A stretch of 58,580 bases of DNA, from positions 1-58,580 of the IMG/VR virus record IMGVR_UViG_3300032431_000011; one strand, 5' to 3'. This DNA is from a virus. The notes beneath the pieces are model-generated. The model saw only the letters and a list, made by a program, of their open reading frames with translations, had not been told where the DNA came from and ran no database searches. The position numbers and the translations under genes were made by a program. Every line of letters begins with the position of its first letter. The first letter of the stretch is position 1. Shown here piece by piece: positions 31,564-38,946 of this stretch.

Positions 31564-32109
31564 TTAATTGTACCTTAGAAACTTGCTACGCTTGTAAACT
31601 TTACCATCTTTGAATCCCAGTCCGTGCCCAGGGCAAATCCGGTCACAGCCATGACAGTTTGATTCAAACGTCATGTAACCCTTGTGAGGGCATATGTTGT
31701 TGACCAATGAATGCTGCTCATAGGCTCGTTCAAGCTTAGCGCTGAATTTGTAATTAAGCGGAAAGACAGGCATCTCTCTGAGGCATATCAATTCTGTTAG
31801 ATACGGCTTGCCTATTACCTCGTCAGCCCGTTGAACTACCGCCAACCATTCGTCAGGATCCTCGGCAATAAATTCGTCATGTTCTCCAATTAAATTTGTC
31901 ACGAGTTCTTTGGGAAAAAAGCGGAAATCGTAATGATAGTGCTCATCAGGAAAATTGATAATTCCAACATCTGTGTGCGACTCATGAGGCAAGATTGGAA
32001 CACCTTGAAATGACTTTTCTTTTTTGCTTGCGTAATCATAAGTTTTCATGTCTACGCACATGACTAGAGCGGCTTCACCGGGGTTGATTTCTTCGAGTTG
32101 GGTTTTCAA
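31564..32109 (-). CDS. Protein with Rieske-like iron-sulfur motif (181 aa)
   Basis: The C-terminal third contains NNICPHKG, then ESNCHGCDRICPGHGLGFKD. Cys-x-His, 16 residues, Cys-x-x-His is the Rieske [2Fe-2S] ligand pattern, and HGLGFKDGKV matches the usual HG-x-x-F-D-x-x-G after the second box. Two additional cysteines lie between. The N-terminal 120 residues (IINFPDEHYHYDFRFFPKEL) are unlike oxygenase or cytochrome subunits I know. A small electron-transfer or zinc-binding protein are the options. Rieske proteins are rare in phages. Confidence 0.5.
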   Translation of the reverse strand: MKTQLEEINPGEAALVMCVDMKTYDYASKKEKSFQGVPILPHESHTDVGIINFPDEHYHYDFRFFPKELVTNLIGEHDEFIAEDPDEWLAVVQRADEVIGKPYLTELICLREMPVFPLNYKFSAKLERAYEQHSLVNNICPHKGYMTFESNCHGCDRICPGHGLGFKDGKVYKRSKFLRYN

Positions 32110-32180
32110 TGTGTGACTCCTTTAAGTGGTGCGGGGCGCAACTCCCGCTGATGCGCTTAAAGATTAGAAATGCTGTTAGA

Positions 32181-32525
32181 CTAAATATTCGCCATGTTGT
32201 TAAACGTTCGTTGGATTGCTTCAATTAATTGAGCATCTGTCAAACGCTGTAAGTATTCTACCGCCAATTCTCGTCCTTCTTCTGTGTGAAAGTTTCCTCT
32301 TGATGATTCGTAATTTTTATCAGTATTTTTTGAAATCAGTGGAATATCATCGCCTAAACTAGAGTAGCCTCGCAGACATCCAAGTACAAGCCATCCTTCG
32401 AGTATTACTATATTTGTTATCAGATCACCCGACCCTATTAGATTGTAAATCTGGTAACTCTGGACGCTAATTCGGTAATTAACGGCATCAATTGCAATGT
32501 CTCTAGTTACGTTTAAGTGTGTCAT
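32181..32525 (-). CDS. Hypothetical protein (114 aa)
   Basis: MTHLNVTRDIAIDAVNYRIS, a hydrophobic core NLIGSGDLITNIVILEGWLV, and a helical tail ELAVEYLQRLTDAQLIEAIQ. The tail LTDAQLIEAIQ is shared in style with small early phage proteins. No family recognised. Confidence 0.6.
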   Translation of the reverse strand: MTHLNVTRDIAIDAVNYRISVQSYQIYNLIGSGDLITNIVILEGWLVLGCLRGYSSLGDDIPLISKNTDKNYESSRGNFHTEEGRELAVEYLQRLTDAQLIEAIQRTFNNMANI

Positions 32526-32595
32526 GTCAGTGTTGGTGGTTGATTAGTGGTTGCTTGCGCGTTGTGTGAGTCGCGCCCCTCTGAGTTAGACTGGT

Positions 32596-32840
32596 TTAGT
32601 CGGCTGACTCTGTGACTTTCTTAAGTATTAAGTCGGCAAAGACCAGCGCTTTGTCAGTCATTTCTTCGTCGTCAAGACAACCTGCATCTGGGTCTTTGTA
32701 CCGCAGGATATTATTACCTGTAATTATTCCCGACAGTATTTGCGAGGCCATCTGCAATCGGAGTATTTTTTTTGATTGATGGCGGCTACGTTAACTGGGT
32801 TCAGTGTTCCCGTGGTTGCGAAAGATCTTACGTCTGGCAT
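32596..32840 (-). pseudogene. Small gene split by a one-base homopolymer shift
   Basis: An ATG at 32840 follows a strong AGGAG site and encodes MPDVRSFATTGTLNPVNVAA then INQKK before a stop at 32724. One extra A in the A8 run (32766-32773) would join this to QMASQILSGIITGNNILRYK, DPDAGCLDDEEMTDKALVFA and an end at 32596. Together they would make a protein of about 80 residues. Either an indel, a sequencing undercall, or -1 slippage on A-AAA-AAA explains it. The second part may also start alone at the ATG at 32751. Function unknown. Confidence 0.6.
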
Positions 32841-32896
32841 TGTTTTCTCCTGGTTGATGTCAATTCGCGTTTGACGGATGCGCGACCCCCGCAAAC

Positions 32897-33577
32897 TTAG
32901 TACCGTCCCATTATGATGTCTCTGTTACTGACGTAATCGTCAGACGTGCGAGACATCGCTACATCGTGACAAGGCTCATCTTCAAACCCTCCGTCTGGCA
33001 TTGGTTCAACAACGACATGAGGTCTAGTAATTTGGATTTTTTCTTCCAAGATTGCCACTTGGCGGGGAGTCAACCCGTAGGAATTGATAACTGATTGGGG
33101 AAGTGTTGAAAACCTCTCCGTTGCGCCTTTACAAGACCAGCGCCGCTTGAAAACTTCACCCGTATATCGCCAGTTTGCGATACTTGGTATAGCTTGAAAC
33201 TCTTCTAAGGTATAGGGTGTTTCGGCTACGGGTGCTGGCTTTGAAACGGATTCAATGAGTTCGGCTGGCATTGATGTAATAGCGTTATCCATTGTTTGAT
33301 ATACCTTGCTTCGTTGTGTCCAAATTGCTTGAATTTGTTCTAGAAGAGATTCTTGTGGATTGGCAAGGAATCCTTCAAATAACTCATCTTCCTGCTGGCG
33401 CAAGGTATCTAATTGGGCGATTGCTGGATTGAGCGCAGGTGACTCACAAGCAGTTGCTGTGGGTATAGAGTTTTCGACTAAAGCCTTCGACCAGGTTTCT
33501 TTCTTTTTTTTGCCTCCGGTAACTACAATCTTGCTTTCTGCTGTGAATGTTTTCTGAGAGAGGTTTAGGTTTTTCAT
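32897..33577 (-). CDS. Hypothetical protein (226 aa)
   Basis: Start set at 33577 (MKNLNLSQKTFTAESKIVVT) because the promoter at 33618-33646 would initiate downstream of the longer frame's start. Contains a basic patch GGKKKKETW, a helical stretch LDTLRQQEDELFEGFLANPQ, and EFQAIPSIANWRYTGEVFKR, which reads like a DNA-binding helix pair. The leader has an AACCACTTC box. Family unknown. Confidence 0.65.
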   Translation of the reverse strand: MKNLNLSQKTFTAESKIVVTGGKKKKETWSKALVENSIPTATACESPALNPAIAQLDTLRQQEDELFEGFLANPQESLLEQIQAIWTQRSKVYQTMDNAITSMPAELIESVSKPAPVAETPYTLEEFQAIPSIANWRYTGEVFKRRWSCKGATERFSTLPQSVINSYGLTPRQVAILEEKIQITRPHVVVEPMPDGGFEDEPCHDVAMSRTSDDYVSNRDIIMGRY

Positions 33578-33617
33578 GGTTTTGTTTTTGAAGTGGTTTG
33601 TTTTTCCAACTAAAACT

Positions 33618-33646
33618 ACTATCCCACAGATTTTGGGATATGTCAA
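33618..33646 (-). promoter_or_regulatory. Leftward sigma-70-type promoter
   Basis: TTGACA (33646-33641), 17 bases, GATAGT (33623-33618); the AACCACTT leader box lies at 33598-33591. Confidence 0.7.
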
Positions 33647-33867
33647 GCATTTTTGCAAAGAAACTGTCACAAGGGCTTAAAAAGTATGTGGTGTAACGAT
33701 TACACGGAAACTGGCACAAGGGGGTTGACAGATAGCGTGACGGTAGCGTATATTCGCGGGCATGGGTGTGATTCAGTAAATATGCTGACCCATCAAAATC
33801 GGGGCTTCCCAAAATCCGGTCAGCGTGGTAGCCTAGATGAGCACACGAAAACACGGAAATCAGTAAA

Positions 33868-34257
33868 ATGTCACTTCAGCAAAAAGAATCTTCGCAGTCG
33901 CAAGAGTCAGGCGTAACCTTTACTCGCGACTCAAGGGGACGGACTATGCAACAAACCATCGCCATAGTCTCAGCGGGTGCGGTCACGCTACCAGACGGAA
34001 CAATTTTTCAATTAGATTCAGAACAGGGTAGGGACTGGCTGCAATCGGTTCCATCTTTTCGGTTCGTGTCTTCTCTGGGGCACAAACCTTTCACTGCCAG
34101 AAGACAGCCACAGAATGCTCTGTGGTTTTGGTACGGCTGTCGAAAAATGGGTGGGAAAAGCCCTAAAAAGAAGTATATTGGAGTTAACACGCCGGAAGTA
34201 ATAACAATCACCAGACTGGAAGAGGTTGCAAGGGAATTAACCGATTTGGAGCCTTAA
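33868..34257 (+). CDS. Hypothetical protein (129 aa)
   Basis: After a polar start, SFRFVSSLGHKPFTARRQPQ and ALWFWYGCRKMGGKSPKKKY then IGVNTPEVITITRLEEVARE resemble the arm-type DNA-binding piece of cyanobacterial mobile-element proteins (KxRKKYLG...LxxVAxEL). There is no catalytic recombinase domain, so this may be a stand-alone DNA-binding protein. Rightward gene surrounded by leftward genes. Confidence 0.55.
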   Translation: MSLQQKESSQSQESGVTFTRDSRGRTMQQTIAIVSAGAVTLPDGTIFQLDSEQGRDWLQSVPSFRFVSSLGHKPFTARRQPQNALWFWYGCRKMGGKSPKKKYIGVNTPEVITITRLEEVARELTDLEP

Positions 34258-34339
34258 TTAAAATTGTGAATTAAACTCTAACCTATCTTTCTTTTGAGTG
34301 ACGGCGCTACCAAAATAATGTTTGAGCAATTCAGAGTCG

Positions 34340-34947
34340 TTAGTTTTTTTTACCTTCTATATGCGCGTAAGTTTGAGCTTTCTTAAATCCAAAGCGCTCG
34401 TCAACAAATAAAGAACGATGAAAGTGTGCATTTAACCCTGACAGCCATATTTGATTCAAGTCTTCAGTGATGTTGTCGTTCCAAAATAGTTTCGAGCCTG
34501 AGCGCACTCCAAAGGCATAGCCATCAATACTTCCACTGCTGCGAAAAGGCTTTAATCCGTGGTAGCTGGCGGCAACACAATTAGCACTAAATCCGAATAA
34601 ATATGTACCTAGTTGAGTTGCGATATCATCAGCATTGTAAATCAACTCTGTTACCTTTTCTGGCTCTACTTTCGTTGATTCACTCTTAATTCCACACAGC
34701 TTTAAACAATTGATAATATTGTCACTTATAAAAAAACGTGATTAAATTTATCCAATATCCATTTATTCCGAGTAGCGAAAGTCTCAATACTGTCAGGATA
34801 TCCAATGATTTCTACGTTTGAATTATATCTTTGGTAGTCACTAACTTGAGATTCTGGAACGCACAGAACACCATTCTCAACTAACTTGTAAGCGATAACG
34901 CTCGACGCTTTGTTTTTACTGGGAATAATGATTTTAAGGCTCATCAA
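34340..34947 (-). pseudogene. Glycosyltransferase-like gene broken by a frameshift
   Basis: The 5' part (34947-34726, MMSLKIIIPSKNKASSVIAY, VLCVPESQVSDYQRY, TFATRNKWILDKFNHVFL) matches phage glycosyltransferase-like proteins of the IPSKxRA...VPExxxxxY...RNWxLDxF type. It stops in a T7 run (34731-34737). Adding one T continues as HVFFISDNIINCLKLCG and on to YLFGFSANCVAASYHGLKPF, SGSIDGYAFGVRSGSKLFWN and HFHRSLFVDERFGFKKAQTY, ending 34340. The distal part has no ATG or GTG of its own, only a TTG. Deletion, undercall or -1 frameshifting can explain it. Confidence 0.65.
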
Positions 34948-35177
34948 ACGTCACCTTTTAACTGCTTACTATTAGCTCTCCACAATTGGCAAAACTTTTC
35001 AGCTTTGATAACGTGCGTTTGCCCAACGTGATTACCTTTAAAACTTTTGTTGGTTTCAAGTTCTAGTACGGTTTTCAAGAAAGCGTAATCCATCTCGTTT
35101 GTTGACGCAATCACGATGCAATCGTACTTCTCCGCCATCCTTGGAACGATTGGATAGACTGGTTTCGACTCTGGCAA
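34944..35177 (-). CDS. Hypothetical protein (77 aa)
   Basis: PESKPVYPIVPRMAEKYDCI, VIASTNEMDYAFLKTVLELE, HVIKAEKFCQLWRANSKQLK. The stop overlaps the start of the glycosyltransferase-like gene. It overlaps the radical-SAM remnant by 67 bases in another frame and starts from a non-ATG codon, so it may itself be the rear of a rearranged gene. Coding status uncertain. Confidence 0.4.
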   Translation of the reverse strand: MPESKPVYPIVPRMAEKYDCIVIASTNEMDYAFLKTVLELETNKSFKGNHVGQTHVIKAEKFCQLWRANSKQLKGDV

Positions 35178-35512
35178 CTCCGGTTCTGCCGGGTCTGCAA
35201 GGTAAATGGAATTCCTTTAAGTATAAATAATTCAAGAATGCTCAGGCTTAAGTCTTCGTTTGTCGTCGCAAACGGGTCAACATGACTGGAAAATACTACG
35301 GGATAACCCCGCTGTAACAACCACGCCGCGTAGCTTGTGCGTTTTTCGTAACTCGTTAAAAAGTTAAGTATTTGTTTTGCTTCTACTTTGCGGTTTGGTA
35401 GATTCAAGTTTGCAAAACAGTAAGCGCAATTGTGAATACACTAATTCAAGCTCAACTCTAGTGGCGCACACGAGTTGTAGAATAAACCTCCCCAATACAC
35501 GTCTAAAGTCAT
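35111..35512 (-). pseudogene. Radical SAM protein remnant with an in-frame TAG
   Basis: From an ATG at 35512 the frame reads MTLDVYWGGLFYNSC then APLELSLN, a TAG (35443-35441), then CIHNCAYCFANLNLPNR. C-x3-C-x2-C is the radical SAM iron-sulfur motif. YPVVFSSHVDPFATTNEDLS and LKGIPFTLQTR follow as in that family. After QTR the match is lost and the frame ends at 35111, far short of a normal enzyme. Likely a decaying fragment; stop-codon recoding is the less likely alternative. Confidence 0.65.
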
Positions 35513-35562
35513 CTTGTTTATAAATTGTTGACATTAATTTTAGTATCAACAATTGCAACCCC

Positions 35563-36000
35563 ATGACCGAGACTGTAGATTTTGACGATGAATCAACTTT
35601 AGAATCAGGAGAGGAGCAGCCAACTGAAACTTCTCGCGGTCGCCCCAAGAAAGTCTTTACAGAAGCAGAGTTACGCTCAATTGGCGTAATGGCTGGTTAC
35701 GGATTACCTGTCGGACATATAGCAGCGATTTTGGGTGTGTCCGAATCAACCTTGTACCGCAATAAAAAATGGAACCCAACCATTAAAGAAGCTTATGACA
35801 AAGGTTTAGCCAGAGCAAGGATAACTGTCGCTAAAGTGCTTTTTGAAAAAGCAACCGTTGACCGTGACATGACGGCACTAATTTGGTATGAGAAGACTCG
35901 CTGCGGGATGAAAGAAAAGACTGAAGAAGCTCCTCAACAGATTAATTTAGATAGGCCGCAAACTGTGTCTATTTACCTTCCTGAAAACAATCGAGATTAA
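35563..36000 (+). CDS. terS: Terminase small subunit (145 aa)
   Basis: An acidic start, then RGRPKKVFTEAELRSIGVMA and the HTH GLPVGHIAAILGVSESTLYR with NKKWNPTIKEAYDKGLARAR and a helical core ITVAKVLFEKATVDRDMTAL. This is the usual terS plan: DNA-binding domain plus oligomerisation helices. It recognises the packaging start on viral DNA. Eight bases before terL. The upstream region has an inverted repeat ATTGTTGA/TCAACAAT (35524-35531/35546-35553) over a TTGACA. Confidence 0.8.
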   Translation: MTETVDFDDESTLESGEEQPTETSRGRPKKVFTEAELRSIGVMAGYGLPVGHIAAILGVSESTLYRNKKWNPTIKEAYDKGLARARITVAKVLFEKATVDRDMTALIWYEKTRCGMKEKTEEAPQQINLDRPQTVSIYLPENNRD

Positions 36001-36008
36001 GTCTGGCT

Positions 36009-37418
36009 ATGCCCGTAAAACAATACAAGAAATTACCCGTCAAGTCATCAGATTTAATACTCAAGCCACAGTCAGGGCAACAGGAAGTGTTCTTAACTAC
36101 CTCGGCAGATTTTTGTATTTACGGCGGCGCGGCAGGTGGAGGAAAAACTTATGCACTGCTACTAGAGGCTTTACGTCATATAACAAATCCAAAATTTGGT
36201 GCCGTCTTTTTTAGACAAAGTTTTCCTCAAATAACCGAAGAAGGCGCACTTTGGGATACTTCAGAAGACATCTATCCGCTATTAGGTGCAATCCCTAGAA
36301 GAGGTACGCTTGACTGGCTGTTTCCTAGTGGCGCAAAAATAGGGTTTGGACACTTGGGAAACGAGCAAGCTAAGTACAAGTATCAAGGTAGTCAAATTCC
36401 CCTTCTACTGATAGACGAATTAACACATTTTAGCGAATCAGTTGTTTTCTATCTGTTTAGTCGCAACCGCTCAACTTGTGGAATTCGCCCCTATGTTCGT
36501 TGTACAACTAACCCCGATGCCGACTCTTGGATTGCAGGGTTTATTGATTGGTGGCTAGATGACGAAGGGTTCCCAATTCCAGAGCATAGTGGAGTCGTTC
36601 GCTACTTTGTTCGGCAGAGTGGCGAGATTGTTTGGGGTAGCTCAAGAGATGAACTTGAGAATAGATATCCTGACTTAATGGCAAAAAGTTTCACTTTCAT
36701 TCCTGCTAAAATCGAAGACAATCAAATTTTGATGCAACAGAACCCGGAGTATCTGGCAAATCTTCAGGCGCTGCATCCAGTAGACCAAGCTCGACTACTT
36801 TACGGAAATTGGAGGGTTAAGGAAGAGTCGGGGAAGCTATTTAACCGCGCTTGGTTTGAAATTGTTGATGATGTTCCGCCTTTAGATTACAACGGTGAAG
36901 AAGTTAGGTTTTGGGATTTGGCGGCAACAGAGGCGGCCGTTCGTTCTAACGCCTGCTATACCGCCGGAGTCAAAATGCGATTAGTTGATGAAATTTATTA
37001 CGTGGTTGACGTTATCGCTGAACAAGTTGGGCCTGTTGGCGGTGACGAATTAATGATAGCAACCGCGCAACAGGATGGATTGTGGTGTAAAGTCCGTTGG
37101 GAGTTGGAAGGGGGAAGTAGTGGAAAACGCGACGAGGAGCATATCAAACAATTACTAATGGGATTACACTCAGACATTGATGCAGAAGGTGTCCGACCAC
37201 TCGGAGACAAGGTGAAACGTGCAAAGCCTTTGGCTACTGACACTTTTAGGGGGAAAGTCAAGCTTCTACGAGCCTCGTGGAATGACAGATTTTTAAGCTG
37301 GATGCACGATTTTCCTGATGGGAAAGTCAAAGATATTACCGATGCTGCTTCTGGTGCACATTTCTGTCTAAATGAACCTATTCGATATCAAACAGGCATT
37401 GGATATTACAAGAGTTAA
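36009..37418 (+). CDS. terL: Terminase large subunit (469 aa)
   Basis: Walker A-like YGGAAGGGKTYALLLEAL (about residues 37-53), Walker B-like IPLLLIDELTHF, coupling motif CTTNPDAD. The nuclease half has VRFWDLAATEAAVRSNA (catalytic D), VDVIAEQVGP and KVKDITDAASGAHF with the last acidic residues. It packages DNA into the prohead with ATP and cuts it. Length is slightly short for the family but all motifs are present. A small gene overlaps or follows its end. Confidence 0.93.
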   Translation: MPVKQYKKLPVKSSDLILKPQSGQQEVFLTTSADFCIYGGAAGGGKTYALLLEALRHITNPKFGAVFFRQSFPQITEEGALWDTSEDIYPLLGAIPRRGTLDWLFPSGAKIGFGHLGNEQAKYKYQGSQIPLLLIDELTHFSESVVFYLFSRNRSTCGIRPYVRCTTNPDADSWIAGFIDWWLDDEGFPIPEHSGVVRYFVRQSGEIVWGSSRDELENRYPDLMAKSFTFIPAKIEDNQILMQQNPEYLANLQALHPVDQARLLYGNWRVKEESGKLFNRAWFEIVDDVPPLDYNGEEVRFWDLAATEAAVRSNACYTAGVKMRLVDEIYYVVDVIAEQVGPVGGDELMIATAQQDGLWCKVRWELEGGSSGKRDEEHIKQLLMGLHSDIDAEGVRPLGDKVKRAKPLATDTFRGKVKLLRASWNDRFLSWMHDFPDGKVKDITDAASGAHFCLNEPIRYQTGIGYYKS

Positions 37419-37422
37419 AACA

Positions 37423-37758
37423 ATGGAATCAGGAATATTGGCTATTCGATTTTTAAAAGCTAGCTTCACTAATGATTTCACAAGCTTAGCGGACTTTGGA
37501 AATGAAGACCCACAGACTATTCGCAAGGCGTGGCGACTGGCTAATATATTGCTTAATGAATCTGAGGTTGAACAGTTTAAACGTGTATTAGAATCTACCT
37601 TGAGCAATGATTCTCTTGATTTGGGTAAGTTAGAACATAGAACTTGGGCAAATATTCAGAACAAGAAAGAAAAATCAAAAAGTATTCTTAAAGCCAAAGA
37701 TATCAATTCGTTCAAGCAGATACTAAAGCCTAGACAGACCGACACCACTCTTTTATAG
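37423..37758 (+). CDS. Hypothetical protein after terminase (111 aa)
   Basis: ATG at 37423, four bases after the terminase stop, with AAGAG ahead of it. An earlier in-frame ATG at 37372 would overlap terL. Helical: ILAIRFLKASFTNDFTSLAD, WRLANILLNESEVEQFKRVL, and a lysine-rich KKEKSKSILKAKDINSFK. It converges on and overlaps the sigma-factor gene by 29 bases. Function unknown. Confidence 0.65.
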   Translation: MESGILAIRFLKASFTNDFTSLADFGNEDPQTIRKAWRLANILLNESEVEQFKRVLESTLSNDSLDLGKLEHRTWANIQNKKEKSKSILKAKDINSFKQILKPRQTDTTLL

Positions 37759-38491
37759 CTTCAAATACTTGTACTTTAGACAGGTCTAACAATTCAATTA
37801 TTCTATTGACGGATAGATATTCAAAGAAGTACAAGCGGATTACGGCTTCTTGATAGCTCAAATCGGCAATATCCACTTCTAATATATTCTTTATTTTACC
37901 TATTAATTCATTCTTTTCTAAACTATTTACTATGTGAGTTTCGTTAGCTTGCAATTCCCGCGATTTATAAGAATAAGTTGGCTCAACCTCTGAGTTAAGC
38001 GTATCTGAGACACTACTGATTGCGGTATCATAACAGGATATGTATCTACAATCTTGATATGCTTTTTTAGCCTTGCAAAACTCAGATTGAGTAACTCCAA
38101 GGTTGAAAAGTGATTGAAAGAACTCGTTTTTAGTGGGAGTCCGCCCCAAAGATACGCTTAATTCTCTGAGGATTCTCTTTCCTTTTTGAAGTATCTCATG
38201 ATATTTTCGAGGCAATTGAATGACATTAGAACTGTCTCTAACGAAGTTCAATAGCCGTCCCGTAATCAAGGGGATTGCAAAGGTGCTAAATTTAGCACCT
38301 ATTGTAGGGTCGTATCGCTCAACTGCTAAAATCAATCCCATTGATGCAATTTGCTCTAATTCTTCGTAAGGAATAGGCACTCTTGACGCAATTTTATGTG
38401 CGACAAAACGCGCCAAATTGATATTTTGTTCTACCAGTTTATTACGAATTCCGATAGTTGGATTTTCTTTATAATTACGAAAAGTTACCAT
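37730..38491 (-). CDS. RNA polymerase sigma-70 family factor (253 aa)
   Basis: Region 2 is clear: NINLARFVAHKIASRVPIPY, EELEQIASMGLILAVERYDP, TIGAKFSTFAIPLITGRLLN and FVRDSSNVIQLPRK (2.1-2.4). A region-3-like GRTPTKNEFFQSLFNLGV follows. Region 4 (DLSYQEAVIRLYFFEYLSVN, IIELLDLSKVQVFEAI) is present but its HTH is degenerate. It resembles group 3 (SigF/B-like) factors. It would redirect host RNA polymerase, most likely to late or its own promoters. It sits in a leftward block with an unknown gene and the portal. Confidence 0.85.
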   Translation of the reverse strand: MVTFRNYKENPTIGIRNKLVEQNINLARFVAHKIASRVPIPYEELEQIASMGLILAVERYDPTIGAKFSTFAIPLITGRLLNFVRDSSNVIQLPRKYHEILQKGKRILRELSVSLGRTPTKNEFFQSLFNLGVTQSEFCKAKKAYQDCRYISCYDTAISSVSDTLNSEVEPTYSYKSRELQANETHIVNSLEKNELIGKIKNILEVDIADLSYQEAVIRLYFFEYLSVNRIIELLDLSKVQVFEAIKEWCRSV

Positions 38492-38938
38492 TCAACTTCT
38501 TTGAATTTGTCCAAAAATTAGAGCGTTTTCACCTCCTAAATCAAACCTCATTGCAGTTGCAATGTTTCTTATAGTTGTAAAGTTAGGCTTGATTCCCAGC
38601 GATAGTCCAAGTTTTTCCATTAAGTTATAACGAAGTACAATCATTCCTTTTGACCGTTCTCCGGGTTGAAATCCTAACACATCTACTTTGACTAAAGCTG
38701 AACTGGGGCTGCCTAATTCACGAGTTGTAGTTTTGATTAACTCTTCTAACTCGGTTAAGTCGGTCTCTATTTCTTCAATTAAATACACGCTTACTTTTTC
38801 GGCTTCTTCTAGTTTTGTCAAGATAGTATTGTAAACTTCTATTCCTAGACAAAGGGCAATTCGCACTCTGTTTGCATTTTTTCTGAGGTCGCGCATTTTT
38901 ATTAATCCTTGTGAATATACTACTGATTGATTTGACAC
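38492..38938 (-). CDS. Hypothetical protein between sigma factor and portal (148 aa)
   Basis: KMRDLRKNANRVRIALCLGI, EEAEKVSVYLIEEIETDLTE (a charged coiled-coil stretch) and FQPGERSKGMIVLRYNLMEK. It abuts the sigma gene without a gap, so the products may work together, for example as a sigma partner. A structural role is equally possible. No family recognised. Confidence 0.55.
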   Translation of the reverse strand: MSNQSVVYSQGLIKMRDLRKNANRVRIALCLGIEVYNTILTKLEEAEKVSVYLIEEIETDLTELEELIKTTTRELGSPSSALVKVDVLGFQPGERSKGMIVLRYNLMEKLGLSLGIKPNFTTIRNIATAMRFDLGGENALIFGQIQRS

Positions 38939-38946
38939 TCTCAGGA

